Source of the DNA: Polaromonas sp.
GTDB taxonomy: Bacteria; Pseudomonadota; Gammaproteobacteria; Burkholderiales; Burkholderiaceae_C
Length of the DNA: 37,532 nt
Assembly (NCBI GenBank): GCA_028292745.1
Contig: JAQGLT010000044.1
Span: 1-37,532, forward strand
Reading direction: 5' to 3'
The notes under the pieces: generated by a model
What the model was told of the DNA's origin: nothing
The model's input: only the letters and a program-made list of their open reading frames with translations
The model's database searches: none
Program-made: the position numbers and the translations under genes
Shown here: piece after piece, positions 7,356 to 15,652 of the stretch
Layout of the letters: every line of letters starts with the position of its first letter
How positions within the stretch are numbered: the stretch's first letter is position 1

Positions 7356-8231
7356 ATGACAGACTTTCTTCAACTTTTCTTCTCAGGCCTGGCCACCGGC
7401 AGCATCTACGCGCTGGCGGCCCTGGGCTTTACGCTGCTATGGCAAGCCTCGGGCACGATTAACTTCGCCCAGGGAGAATTTGTCATGCTGCCGGCCTTCA
7501 TGCTGCTTGGCTTCATGTCGCTGGGCGCGCCGATGCTGGTGAGCTTTGTATTCACCGTGCTGCTGGCAGTCCTGGTGCTGGGTTGGGTATTCAAGCGCGG
7601 AGTGGTCGATCCGCTTTTCAAGTTCGGCATGATGCCCATTGTCGTGGCCACCATCGGTTTGTCGATCTTCATGCGCAACGGCGTACGCGCCGGCTACAGC
7701 GCAGAAGCCCATCCTTTTCCCAGCCTGTTCGCGGACAGACTGTTCAACATCGCCGGCGTCACCGTTACTCTGCAGGACATCGGCACCTTCGTGCTGGCCC
7801 TGGGCCTCGTGTTGGCGACCCAGGCTTTTCTGGCCAAAACAGTCACTGGCCGTGCCATGCAAGCTGTTGCCCAAAACACCGAAAGCGCCTCGGTGCTCGG
7901 CATCAACGTGCCACGTATGATCTTCTACACCTTTGCCATTAATGCCGTGCTGGCGGTGGCGGCCGCTCTGCTCGTCACGCCCACCTACTTGGCCAAGTTC
8001 GACATGGGCGAGGGCCTAGGCACCAAGGCGTTTTTTGCCGCCATCATCGGCGGCTTCAACAACTCACGCGGCGCGCTGCTTGGCGGGCTGATTGTCGGAG
8101 TATGCGAAAACCTGGCGGCGGCCTATATATCGCCGGCCTATAAGGACGCCGTCGCCTTGGTGATTTTCATGATCGTTATCCTGTTCAAGCCCCAAGGCCT
8201 GCTGGGCAAGAAAGTAGAGCGCAAGGTATGA
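7356..8231 (+). CDS. livH: Branched-chain-type ABC transporter permease LivH
   Basis: The protein is 291 residues and very hydrophobic, with about eight membrane spans. It starts MTDFLQLFFSGLATGSIYAL, the typical LivH opening, and carries the LGFTLLWQASGTINFAQGEF region, the cytoplasmic loop LAKTVTGRAMQAVAQN that docks the ATPase, and the C-terminal GGFNNSRGALLGGLIVGV. Its stop overlaps the livM start by four bases (ATGA, 8228-8231). This family (HAAT) imports hydrophobic amino acids but also many aromatic, carboxylic and amide compounds in betaproteobacteria, so the substrate is set by the binding protein, which is not in this run. Confidence 0.9.
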   Translation: MTDFLQLFFSGLATGSIYALAALGFTLLWQASGTINFAQGEFVMLPAFMLLGFMSLGAPMLVSFVFTVLLAVLVLGWVFKRGVVDPLFKFGMMPIVVATIGLSIFMRNGVRAGYSAEAHPFPSLFADRLFNIAGVTVTLQDIGTFVLALGLVLATQAFLAKTVTGRAMQAVAQNTESASVLGINVPRMIFYTFAINAVLAVAAALLVTPTYLAKFDMGEGLGTKAFFAAIIGGFNNSRGALLGGLIVGVCENLAAAYISPAYKDAVALVIFMIVILFKPQGLLGKKVERKV

Positions 8232-9316
8232 ACGCGATTTCCAACCACAAATTTGCTGCGCTGCTCACGGTGCTGGGGGCCCTGCTGATGCTGGTGGCGC
8301 CGCAGTACCTGAAGAACTACGGCATTTACCTGCTGACTTACTGGCTGGTGTTCATCATCGCCACCATGGGTCTGAACCTGACAATTGGTTACGCTGGACA
8401 GAAATCCCTGGGCCATGCGGCCTTCTTTGGTATTGGCGCCTATACGGTCGCCATCATGATGAAGGCAGGCCTGAGCTTCTGGCTCGGCTTGCCAGCGGCT
8501 GCGTTGCTGTGCTTTGCCATCGGCCTGGTCTTGGGCTTTCCGGCGCTGCGTGTACAAACCATTTACCTGGCGTTCGCCACGCTGGGCTTTAACACCGCCG
8601 TCTGGCTGGTCATGCGCAATGAAGAGTGGCTTACTGGCGGCACCTTCGGCATCAACAACATTGCCCGGCCGGCTATCCTAGGCTATTCGCTGGAAGGCAA
8701 CCGGCCGTATTACTATTTCGTGCTGGCCCTGACGCTGATCCTGGCCGGGCTGCTGTGGGGCCTGCTGCGCTCGCCCTGGGGCAAGGCCTTCAAGGCGCTG
8801 CGCGACAACCCGATCCGCGCCGAAAGCCTTGGGGTGGACATTCGCAACTATACACTGCTGAGCTTTGCCATCGGCGCGGTGTATGCCGGCGTGGCCGGCG
8901 CGCTGTTTGCCTGCCTGGTGCAATTCATTGAGCCGGCGCCTTTTGCGGTGGGTGCGTCCATCATGATGTATCTGATGGTGGTGGTCGGCGGCGCCGGCTA
9001 TTTCCTCGGACCGGTTGTCGGCGCTGCTGTCGGTGTGGTGCTGCCTGAATGGCTGCGCGACGTACCCGGCGTGGCAAATTGGTATTTGCCTTTATTTGGC
9101 GCTGCCGTTGTGCTCTTGATGATCTGGCTGCCCGATGGCCTGCTGAGCATTCCAGACCGAATCCGCGCGCGCCAGCTCGGCAGGGAAGCTAACGCTGCAC
9201 GGCAGGCAGCGGGCGCTGCTGCGCAGCAAGCCGGTTTGTCGGCCACGACCAGTCAAACGGCTCGGGATCCGCAAACTGCCAAGCCACGCGAAATCCAACC
9301 GGGAGAAGCGGCATGA
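8228..9316 (+). CDS. livM: Branched-chain-type ABC transporter permease LivM
   Basis: The protein is 362 residues: a LivM core with the conserved MGLNLTIGYAGQKSLGHAAF segment, the LVLGFPALRVQTIYLAFATLGF region and the ATPase-docking loop SPWGKAFKALRDNPIRAESLGV. It ends in a hydrophilic Ala/Gln/Thr-rich tail of about 45 residues that is longer than in most homologs and probably unstructured. Start and stop each overlap a neighbour by four bases (ATGA), so livH, livM and livG are translationally coupled. It forms the channel as a heterodimer with LivH in the inner membrane. Confidence 0.9.
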   Translation: MNAISNHKFAALLTVLGALLMLVAPQYLKNYGIYLLTYWLVFIIATMGLNLTIGYAGQKSLGHAAFFGIGAYTVAIMMKAGLSFWLGLPAAALLCFAIGLVLGFPALRVQTIYLAFATLGFNTAVWLVMRNEEWLTGGTFGINNIARPAILGYSLEGNRPYYYFVLALTLILAGLLWGLLRSPWGKAFKALRDNPIRAESLGVDIRNYTLLSFAIGAVYAGVAGALFACLVQFIEPAPFAVGASIMMYLMVVVGGAGYFLGPVVGAAVGVVLPEWLRDVPGVANWYLPLFGAAVVLLMIWLPDGLLSIPDRIRARQLGREANAARQAAGAAAQQAGLSATTSQTARDPQTAKPREIQPGEAA

Positions 9317-10071
9317 GCACAGCACTGCTAAAAGTTAATGACTTGAGAAAAGCTTACGGCGCGATCCAGGCCGTCGGCGGGGTCTCGTTCGAGGTCATGC
9401 CGGGTGAGATCTTCGGCGTCATCGGTCCGAACGGCTCGGGCAAGACCACCATGTTCAACAGCGTTCTGGGCCAGATCACGCCCAATGCGGGTTCCATTGA
9501 GCTCAAGGGCCAAAACATCACCGGCTTGTCCCCGCTCGAACTCAGCCGGCGGGGTGTGGGCCGCACCTTCCAGACGCTGCAGGTGTTTGGCAAGATGACA
9601 GTGCGCGACAACCTGATCGTCGCCGCGCAGGAGCATCACGGCAGCATGCTCAGCCGCATGTTCGCGCCGAGTGACTCGGGTCTGGGCGCCAAGGCCGACG
9701 CGCTGATCGACCAATTCCATATTCGCCATGTGGCCCACGCGCTGGCCAGCACCTTGAGCTATGGCCAGCAAAAACTGGTCGATATTGCGATGGCTTTCAT
9801 GGCCGAGCCCGACCTGGTGCTGCTTGACGAGCCATGCGCCGGCGTGAATCCGAGCCTGGTGGGCGGTATTTCCAGCCTGCTCAAGGAACTCAATCGCAAT
9901 CCGAAGTTAGGCCGGCAGAGCTCGTTCGTGGTAATCGAGCACAACATGGATTTTGTAATGGACCTGTGCCACCGCATCATGGTGATGGTCGAGGGCAAGG
10001 TGATGGCGATTGGCACACCAGCGCAGATTCGGGCCAACAAACAGGTCCTCGACGCTTATCTGGGAAACTGA
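9313..10071 (+). CDS. livG: Branched-chain-type ABC transporter ATPase LivG
   Basis: The protein is 252 residues. Walker A is GPNGSGKTT, the Q-loop region is RRGVGRTFQTLQVF, the signature is LSYGQQKLVDIAMAF (the LSxGQ variant usual for LivG), Walker B is LVLLDEPCAGVNP and the switch His is in VIEHNMDFVMDLC. The C-terminal GTPAQIRANKQVLDAYLGN is typical. It powers the LivHM channel on the cytoplasmic face as a partner of LivF. It overlaps livM by four bases and its TGA is two bases before the livF ATG. Confidence 0.9.
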   Translation: MSTALLKVNDLRKAYGAIQAVGGVSFEVMPGEIFGVIGPNGSGKTTMFNSVLGQITPNAGSIELKGQNITGLSPLELSRRGVGRTFQTLQVFGKMTVRDNLIVAAQEHHGSMLSRMFAPSDSGLGAKADALIDQFHIRHVAHALASTLSYGQQKLVDIAMAFMAEPDLVLLDEPCAGVNPSLVGGISSLLKELNRNPKLGRQSSFVVIEHNMDFVMDLCHRIMVMVEGKVMAIGTPAQIRANKQVLDAYLGN

Positions 10072-10073
10072 TC

Positions 10074-10838
10074 ATGACCGACGATATTTGTATTGAATTC
10101 GACGATGTGGTGGCCGGTTACAAGGACTTTATGATCCTGAACAACCTGTCGTTCAAGGTCAAGACGGGCTCGATCACCTTGCTGCTTGGCCCCAACGGCG
10201 CGGGCAAATCGACCGTGTTGAAAACCCTGTTCGGCCTGCTCAAGCCGCACCAGGGCCGCATTTTGCTGAACGGCGAGGACATTTCCGGCGCCAGCCAGAA
10301 AACCCTGCTGGCCAAGGGCATCGCCTTCGTGCCGCAGGGCCGCAATCTGTTTGGCCAGCTCACCGTATTCCAAAACCTGGAACTCGGCGGCATCACGCTG
10401 GGTACCAAGGTAACACATGAGCGTATTCCGGAAGTGCTCGAGCTGTTTCCGCGTGTGAAAGAGCGGCTGCATTCGCAGGCCTCGGCCCTGTCGGGCGGCG
10501 AGCAAAAGCAACTCGAAGTAGGCCGCGCCCTCCTCCTGCGGCCCAAGGTGCTGCTAATCGACGAGCCGTCGATCGGCCTGTCACCGATAGTGGTGCAAGA
10601 CGTGTTCAAGCTGCTGCAAAAACTGGCCCTTCAGGGCACGACCGTGCTGATGGTGGAGCAAAACGTCAAGAGCGCCCTCAAGATGGCCGATGATGCAATT
10701 GCGCTGGAGTCGGGCCAACTGGTGCTGCACAAGAAGGCGTCCGAGCTGCTGGCCGACCCGAACATCGAGCGGCTATTCTTGGGCGGCGGCCATGTACCCG
10801 GCGCGGTAGCCGTCTCGCAAGCCAGTGAAGCGCCGTGA
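10074..10838 (+). CDS. livF: Branched-chain-type ABC transporter ATPase LivF
   Basis: The protein is 254 residues. Walker A is GPNGAGKST, the Q-loop is IAFVPQGRNLFGQLTVFQNLELG, the signature is LSGGEQKQLEVGRALL, Walker B is LLIDEPSIGLSP and the switch His position is occupied in the MVEQN motif by Gln, as is normal in LivF. The start is the ATG two bases after the livG stop; the frame is open further upstream, but that part overlaps livG. The tail after VPGAVAV is a little longer than usual. It completes livHMGF; no binding protein follows. Confidence 0.9.
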   Translation: MTDDICIEFDDVVAGYKDFMILNNLSFKVKTGSITLLLGPNGAGKSTVLKTLFGLLKPHQGRILLNGEDISGASQKTLLAKGIAFVPQGRNLFGQLTVFQNLELGGITLGTKVTHERIPEVLELFPRVKERLHSQASALSGGEQKQLEVGRALLLRPKVLLIDEPSIGLSPIVVQDVFKLLQKLALQGTTVLMVEQNVKSALKMADDAIALESGQLVLHKKASELLADPNIERLFLGGGHVPGAVAVSQASEAP

Positions 10839-10849
10839 TTCAATAACTT

Positions 10850-11018
10850 GTGCAGATACTTGGTGCAGGTACGCGCGCAAGGTTATGCCATGTCCGAGCA
10901 GTAGCTTGAACTCAATTACAGCGGGATTGCAGTAGCGTTACCTGACCGGTATGGCGAACCTATCAGTGCCCCGAGCGTATTGATGGTGATGGTTGAAGCC
11001 GAGCGGGGACGGGGTTAA
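10850..11018 (+). pseudogene. C-terminal remnant of an IclR-family regulator
   Basis: The plus-strand frame ending at the TAA at 11016-11018 reads LVQVRAQGYAMSEQ, then a TAG at 10911-10913, then LELNYSGIAVALPDR. This follows the effector-domain pattern of IclR/PcaR-type regulators, VRAQGYAxSDxELExGxxSIAVPVRD, with the stop falling where the family has Glu (GAG to TAG). The continuation to the stop is degenerate and no DNA-binding domain is left; the homology simply starts just after livF. It is therefore a fragment of a former regulator left at the operon end. Confidence 0.5.
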
Positions 11019-11298
11019 CTGTCCTGAATAAAACGGCCCAGGCAATGCGCTACCTGATCTGATAATGACTATCGCATACGTAAAACCCCGGCCTAGTTCT
11101 TAAACGTCAGAGGACGCATCACATCGGGACAGTTCCCGTGATGCCCCCGCATGGTACTGGGCTCGGTCGCCGCTCTGCTCAAGCAGATGGCACAAGGGTA
11201 CAAGCAAGGGGACAGCTCGGTAGGCATCTCACCGACACCAAATTCACGAAGAACGCCTGTTTACACTAAGAGGGAGCGAACACATCGAAAGACTAAGC
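11019..11298. other. Non-coding region between the decayed IclR fragment and the HAD gene, with a hairpin
   Basis: No gene is recognised. At 11116-11144 the bases form GCATCA-(CAT)-CGGGA-CAGT-TCCCG-TGATGC, an 11-bp stem with one 3-base bulge and a tetraloop. There is no T-run after it, so a Rho-independent terminator is not clear; it could be an RNA structure or the scar of a mobile element. Confidence 0.35.
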
Positions 11299-11952
11299 AT
11301 GCCGACCGACATCAAAGCAATCATTTTCGACTGCGATGGCACGCTGGTCGACAGTGAAACACCCGGACTGGACGTGCTGTACGACGAAGCGGTCAAACTG
11401 GGCCTGGATATCTCGCGCGAGGAGGCGCATGCCGAGTTTCGCGGCAAGCGCATGGCTTTGTGTGTCGAATCGATCGGCCGGCGACTGCTTGAGCGGACGC
11501 CTACATTCGATGCGGAGTTCACCACCCAGGTTCGCAAGGCCATGGCAGCGCGCTTCAGCGAAGGCTTAAACCCTATGCCGGGGGCCGTAATGCTGGTATC
11601 GCGGTTGCACCTGCCGTATTGCGTCGCTACGAATGGACCACGCGAAAGAGCAGAACTTACTCTTGGCCTGACTGGTCTCCTTCCCTATTTTGTCAACCGG
11701 ATTTTTTGCGCTTACGAGGTGGGCTTTTGGAAACCTTCACCTAAGCTGTTTTTGCACGCAGCGGCAGCCTTGAGCGTTGAGCCACGCTACTGCGCAGTGA
11801 TAGAAGACAGCCTCCCAGGTATTCGGGCCGGACTCGCCGCAGGGATGCAGGTCTTTTCGCTCTGCAGACCTGAGACAGTGCCAACAGACCTAGCAGTTCG
11901 TGTAAAACACATCAGCAGCCTGAGCGAAGTAGATTTCCTGCTGCCGGCGTAA
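11299..11952 (+). CDS. HAD-superfamily phosphatase (subfamily IA, Gph/PGMB-like)
   Basis: The protein is 217 residues. Motif I is FDCDGTLVDSE (Asp11 nucleophile, Asp13 acid/base), motif II is VATNG (Thr111), motif III is WKPSPKLF (Lys145) and motif IV is VIEDSLPG (Glu169, Asp170). The helical cap lies between motifs I and II, as in phosphoglycolate phosphatase, beta-phosphoglucomutase and YniC-type sugar phosphatases. The ribosome site is weak (AAAG); GGGAG lies 26 bases upstream. The substrate is unknown. It is the last plus-strand gene before the convergent acyl-CoA dehydrogenase gene and is not obviously part of the island pathway. Confidence 0.8.
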   Translation: MPTDIKAIIFDCDGTLVDSETPGLDVLYDEAVKLGLDISREEAHAEFRGKRMALCVESIGRRLLERTPTFDAEFTTQVRKAMAARFSEGLNPMPGAVMLVSRLHLPYCVATNGPRERAELTLGLTGLLPYFVNRIFCAYEVGFWKPSPKLFLHAAAALSVEPRYCAVIEDSLPGIRAGLAAGMQVFSLCRPETVPTDLAVRVKHISSLSEVDFLLPA

Positions 11953-12031
11953 AGTTTGGCTTCAACATCGCAGGTTATGTGCACGATGTGGCTTTGGACT
12001 CTTTGATGTACCAGCCAGGGTGCTTTTTGCG

Positions 12032-12057
12032 TTGTCCAAAAAGTGTCCCATAGGACA
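12032..12057. terminator. Inverted repeat in the convergent gap between the HAD and acyl-CoA dehydrogenase genes
   Basis: Between the plus-strand HAD gene and the minus-strand acyl-CoA dehydrogenase gene lie TGTCC-CATA-GGACA (12044-12057) and, just upstream, another TTGTCC (12032-12037) that could pair with the same GGACAA. A run of A follows the first TTGTCC. The position suits a bidirectional terminator, but the stem is short, so the role is uncertain. Confidence 0.3.
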
Positions 12058-12194
12058 ATGGAAACGAGCGCCTGCACTGCATCCGAAAATAGGAGTCTCT
12101 ATCAGACCAGTGCAATCATCAGCCCAGGCATTCACCTTCAATGCTCAGGTTGAAAACAGCAGTAACTATAAGGGTTTGGCGTTGCTGTTGGCGA

Positions 12195-13379
12195 TCATCG
12201 GTTCACATCGAATAACTCCGCGCCTTTTTTCATCACCATCTTGGCAATGACGCCGCGGTGGATTTCGCTGGTGCCATCAAAGATGCGGTAGATGCGCGCG
12301 TCGCGGTAATAGCGCTCGATCGGCAACTCCTTGCAAAAGCCCATGCCGCCGAAGATCTGCATCGCGCGGTCCACCACCCGACCCAGCGTTTCGGCTGCCT
12401 GCACCTTGACCATGGCAATCTGCTCGCGTGCGTCCAAACCCTGGTCCAGCATCCAAGCAGCGTGGTAAATCATCCAGCGGGCCGCATTGATCTCAATCAC
12501 GCTGTCGGCAAGCTGCTGCTGGACCATCTGGAAGTCGCCAATTCTTTGTCCGAACTGCTTGCGCTCGTTGGCGTAGTTGACCATCAGTTCACACACATGG
12601 GTAGCCTTGCCGACCGCACGTGCGCCGACCTGTGCCAGTCGCACCACATTGAGCGCGCCCATGGCCAGCTTGAAGCCTTGTCCTTCCTCGCCGAGCAGCG
12701 AAACGGATTCAAGCGGCACGTTATCAAAAAACAATTGCAGGTGCGGTGTGCCGCGCAGGCCCATCATCTTCTGGTCCTTTCCGATGGTGAAGCCAGGCAA
12801 GCCCTTATCCACCATGAACATTGAGATTTCTTTCTCACCGGCTGCATTGTCAGTACGGGCCGATACCAGGAAAAAGTCGCTCCATTCGCCGTCGCTGATG
12901 AAATGCTTAGAGCCGTTGAGCACCCAGCCGGCTTTCCCATCGATTTGCGTCTTTTTGGCATGCGTCTTGATGCCTGCTGCGTCCGAGCCGGCGCCCGTTT
13001 CGGTGATGGTGATGGCGCAGGTACGCGTGCCCTCGATGGCCGGTTTGAGCCAGCGCGGCACCTGCTCACCCTTGCAATGCAGCAGCGGCTCGTACACATT
13101 GCCGAAAGCGCGGCGGATCAGGATGTCGGTGGTATGGCCAAACTGCTCCTCGCACAGGATGCGGTCCAGGTTGGACAGGCCGCCGCCGCCGAGTTCGGCC
13201 GGCATGTTCATGGCGTACAGGCCAAATTCCTTGGCTTTTTCGTGAACAGCCTGGGCCTTGGCCTTGTCCAAGAAACCGTGTTCTTCGATGTCGTCCTCAA
13301 GCGGCTTGAGCTCTTCGGCGATGAAACGGCGCACCGTCTCAATCATCATTTTTTGTTCGTCGTTCAGAGAGAAGTCCAT
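12195..13379 (-). CDS. Acyl-CoA dehydrogenase family flavoenzyme with Asp at the catalytic-base position
   Basis: The protein is 394 residues, standard length. The start is the MDFSLNDEQ ATG at 13379, preceded by GGAG about seven bases away; an upstream in-frame ATG at 13403 lacks a ribosome site. Family features are the helical N-domain, the FAD-contact ITITETGAGSD strand, WVLNGSKHFISDG, the RLAQVGARAVG segment, NYANERKQFGQRIGDFQMVQ and the QIFGGMGFCKELPIERYYRDAR motif. In short/medium-chain enzymes a Glu sits in the Y-E-G-T motif; here it is IFDGTSEIHR with Asp368. Asp is known at this position in ACAD10/11-type relatives. It would desaturate an acyl-CoA and pass electrons to ETF. It is the last gene of the minus-strand series. 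Confidence 0.87.
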   Translation of the reverse strand: MDFSLNDEQKMMIETVRRFIAEELKPLEDDIEEHGFLDKAKAQAVHEKAKEFGLYAMNMPAELGGGGLSNLDRILCEEQFGHTTDILIRRAFGNVYEPLLHCKGEQVPRWLKPAIEGTRTCAITITETGAGSDAAGIKTHAKKTQIDGKAGWVLNGSKHFISDGEWSDFFLVSARTDNAAGEKEISMFMVDKGLPGFTIGKDQKMMGLRGTPHLQLFFDNVPLESVSLLGEEGQGFKLAMGALNVVRLAQVGARAVGKATHVCELMVNYANERKQFGQRIGDFQMVQQQLADSVIEINAARWMIYHAAWMLDQGLDAREQIAMVKVQAAETLGRVVDRAMQIFGGMGFCKELPIERYYRDARIYRIFDGTSEIHRGVIAKMVMKKGAELFDVNR

Positions 13380-13510
13380 CGGGTGTCTCCAGAGGTGATT
13401 CAAAAGCGACAGGGCAAGCGGCCCCCGTTAGGCGCGGATTCAGGGCATGCCTGAATCACGCGCTGCTGAACCAGCGGGCACCAAAGAAAAACGGCAGTCG
13501 AGACAAGGGA

Positions 13511-14374
13511 TCAGAACGATGGAGCACGGCGCACTCCGGCATCAAGCTCAGGCTGTGGCTCAAGACAGGACCGGCTGACTACTAGGCACTGGCGCGCCCA
13601 CTCGGCCTGGCCGAGCTGCGCCATGCGCTCCAGGTGGACGACTTCGACACTCACCGGCAGGTCGTGCGGCAGCGCATCAAACAGGCCCCCCACGTCAATA
13701 CCGCCCTCGCCGGGCAACAAGCGTTCGCAGCGGGCGGCGTGGATCATTTCCTCCACTGTGAAGGCGCGGCCGGTCTGGGCGCGGGTGGGCGCATCGCAGA
13801 TTTGGGCGTAATGCAGCAACTCCCGGGGAATGGTGCGGATGTCGTCGAGGGTAGTGGACGAGCGGTCGAAGTGAAGCGCATCGACCAGAAGGCCAGCATT
13901 GGCGGGCCGCCCGGCGGCCTTGATGATGCGCAGCGCGGCCTTCACATCGGGCACGCCGGTCCAAGGCATAAATTCCAGGTCGGCGGTCAAACCATAAGGT
14001 TGCATGAGTTCGCACAGGCGGGCGTAGCCATCGGCTAGGCGCACCTCGTCGGTGTCGTCGCCGGCTACCAGCACTGCCTTGGCCTGTAAGGCTGCCCCCG
14101 CTTCGAACAACGGCAAGTAAGCGCGTTCGGCGAAATGAGCACCGATGCGGATAATTTCCAGATCAAAAACGCCTACGCCGGTCTCCCGCTGCGCCGTCAC
14201 AGTTTCACGCAGTACCTCTGGCTTATTGATCAAAAACTGATGTGGGGCGCCCGCCACATTGGGCATTAGGCGCAAGCCCACAGAGGTGTAGCCCAGTTGC
14301 GCAGCCAGCCTGATGGACTGAGGCGGGGTGCAAGTGTTCGACGTAAGGTAAGCAAGCGAGTAAATACGCGACAT
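13511..14374 (-). CDS. Sugar-phosphate isomerase/epimerase-like TIM-barrel protein (xylose isomerase-like fold)
   Basis: The protein is 287 residues, a single AP-endonuclease-2/xylose-isomerase-like barrel. Candidate metal ligands are Glu134 (ADLEFMPW), Asp165 and His168 (LVDALHFD), Gln191/Asp194 (AQICDAP) and Glu244 (VSVEVVH), which fits the Glu-Asp-His-Glu layout of the fold. GGAGACACAGCC precedes the ATG. Members include hydroxypyruvate isomerase, inosose dehydratase and the AsbF/QuiC-type 3-dehydroshikimate dehydratases. Given the AroE-like genes nearby, a dehydratase acting on a dehydroshikimate-like compound is an attractive inference, but no residue seen here decides between the activities. 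Confidence 0.75.
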   Translation of the reverse strand: MSRIYSLAYLTSNTCTPPQSIRLAAQLGYTSVGLRLMPNVAGAPHQFLINKPEVLRETVTAQRETGVGVFDLEIIRIGAHFAERAYLPLFEAGAALQAKAVLVAGDDTDEVRLADGYARLCELMQPYGLTADLEFMPWTGVPDVKAALRIIKAAGRPANAGLLVDALHFDRSSTTLDDIRTIPRELLHYAQICDAPTRAQTGRAFTVEEMIHAARCERLLPGEGGIDVGGLFDALPHDLPVSVEVVHLERMAQLGQAEWARQCLVVSRSCLEPQPELDAGVRRAPSF

Positions 14375-14623
14375 GGCTGTGTCTCCAGGAGTTGTGCGGA
14401 ATAAATCACCTTGCAGGGGACTTCAAGTTACTCAGATAATGCAATGAAAACCTAATTCATCTGCAACATGGCTGCGGCACTGCAAAGGTCGCGGTCATAG
14501 CGATGTTTGGACTGTTAAGAGCCTTGACCGCTCACCATGGGTCAATTCCTAGCTCAAGTTTAGGCATAATTAGCCTTTGACTTGGGATTGATAAGGGACT
14601 CACGACATTGGTAAATAAACTGG
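14375..14623. other. Intergenic region upstream of the TIM-barrel gene
   Basis: Nothing recognisable as a gene. The length (249 bases) and AT-rich patches suggest that the TIM-barrel and acyl-CoA dehydrogenase genes have their own promoter rather than reading through from the zinc dehydrogenase gene. Confidence 0.3.
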
Positions 14624-15652
14624 TCAAGGCACGAGCAAGACCCGTCCAACGACTTCGCGGTTTGCTAGCTCACGGTGCGCCTCAGCAGCCTGCTCAAGCG
14701 CAAGCGTTTTCCAGATGGTCGGTTCAATGCTGTTTTTATGCATGAACTGCAAAACCTCTTGCAGCTCTTCCCGATTCGCGCTCTGCACCCCGTGCAGTTC
14801 AAACTCCTTGATAATCAACAGGCCCAAGTTGATCTCCACAGGCGTGCCGTAAAGCTCGCCAACCACGGCAATGCGCCCCCCTGGCGCGAGACTGCGCAGG
14901 CTGCCATAAAAGGTGGGTGAGCCGATCAATTCGACGACTAAGTCGGCACCGCGTCCGTTGGTGAGCTGGCGAACTTCGTCGCCAAATGCACCATCAGCAC
15001 TGATCACAACCTCGTGTGCACCGAGGGCTTTTAAATGATCTACTTTGCGTGCGTTGCTCGTGATCGCAATGCTGCGAGCGCCCAGTTTGTTCGTGATCTG
15101 GATCGCCGCCATGCCTAAACCACCACTGGCGCCAGTAATCACTACCGTTTGGCCGGGCTGGATTTTTCCCACGCTACGAATGGCTTTATAGGGAGGCCCA
15201 TAGACACAGGCTGCAAAGCAGGCATGCTCGAACGCCATGCCATCCGGCATCCTGACTAAATTGCTAGCTAGCAGGACAGCATATTCTGCATAGCCACCAT
15301 CCCGTGTCTGACCAATGTCGCCAAGCGTTTGCCGGCACAAGGAGGGGCGACCCCGCAAACAGTCGGCGCATTGTCCGCAGGCTTGAAAGTTAAAGGATGT
15401 GACGCGGTCGCCAGGCAAAAAATCTCTCACATTTTTACCGACTTCGACGACCACGGCCGCAAGTTCGTGCCCAAGAATGCGCGGTGGCTTGACGCGCGAA
15501 CGCATGCCTGAGCGAAGAATCAAGTCGAGGTGGCACACACCGCAGCATTTGATGCGAATCAGTGCCTCATCCGGTCCTGGTATAGGTCGCTCAACTTCGT
15601 GAACCTGCAACACCTCAGGTCCACCAAACTCCTCTACAACCACTGCTTTCAT
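14624..15652 (-). CDS. Zinc-dependent medium-chain alcohol dehydrogenase
   Basis: The protein is 342 residues. Catalytic zinc ligands are Cys40 (CCGVCHLD) and His62-Glu63 (GHE); structural zinc cysteines are Cys92, Cys95, Cys98 and Cys106 (CGQCADCLRGRPSLC). The coenzyme domain carries VVITGASGGLGMAAIQ. AAGGGA precedes the ATG. Such enzymes oxidise alcohols to aldehydes or ketones with NAD(P), and several act on cyclic alcohols or hydroxyacyl-CoA (6-hydroxycyclohex-1-ene-carbonyl-CoA dehydrogenase belongs to the superfamily). It is separated from its neighbours by long gaps (249 and 536 bases), so it may be a single-gene unit. The substrate is not known. Confidence 0.87.
   Translation of the reverse strand: MKAVVVEEFGGPEVLQVHEVERPIPGPDEALIRIKCCGVCHLDLILRSGMRSRVKPPRILGHELAAVVVEVGKNVRDFLPGDRVTSFNFQACGQCADCLRGRPSLCRQTLGDIGQTRDGGYAEYAVLLASNLVRMPDGMAFEHACFAACVYGPPYKAIRSVGKIQPGQTVVITGASGGLGMAAIQITNKLGARSIAITSNARKVDHLKALGAHEVVISADGAFGDEVRQLTNGRGADLVVELIGSPTFYGSLRSLAPGGRIAVVGELYGTPVEINLGLLIIKEFELHGVQSANREELQEVLQFMHKNSIEPTIWKTLALEQAAEAHRELANREVVGRVLLVP

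Noticed and set aside
9834..10073. Upstream extension of livF inside livG
   Set aside because: The frame is open but lies within livG coding sequence; LivF homologs begin close to the ATG at 10074, which is two bases after the livG stop.
12258..13454. Long plus-strand frames opposite the acyl-CoA dehydrogenase gene
   Set aside because: Antisense shadows of a well-supported acyl-CoA dehydrogenase; translations show no domain.
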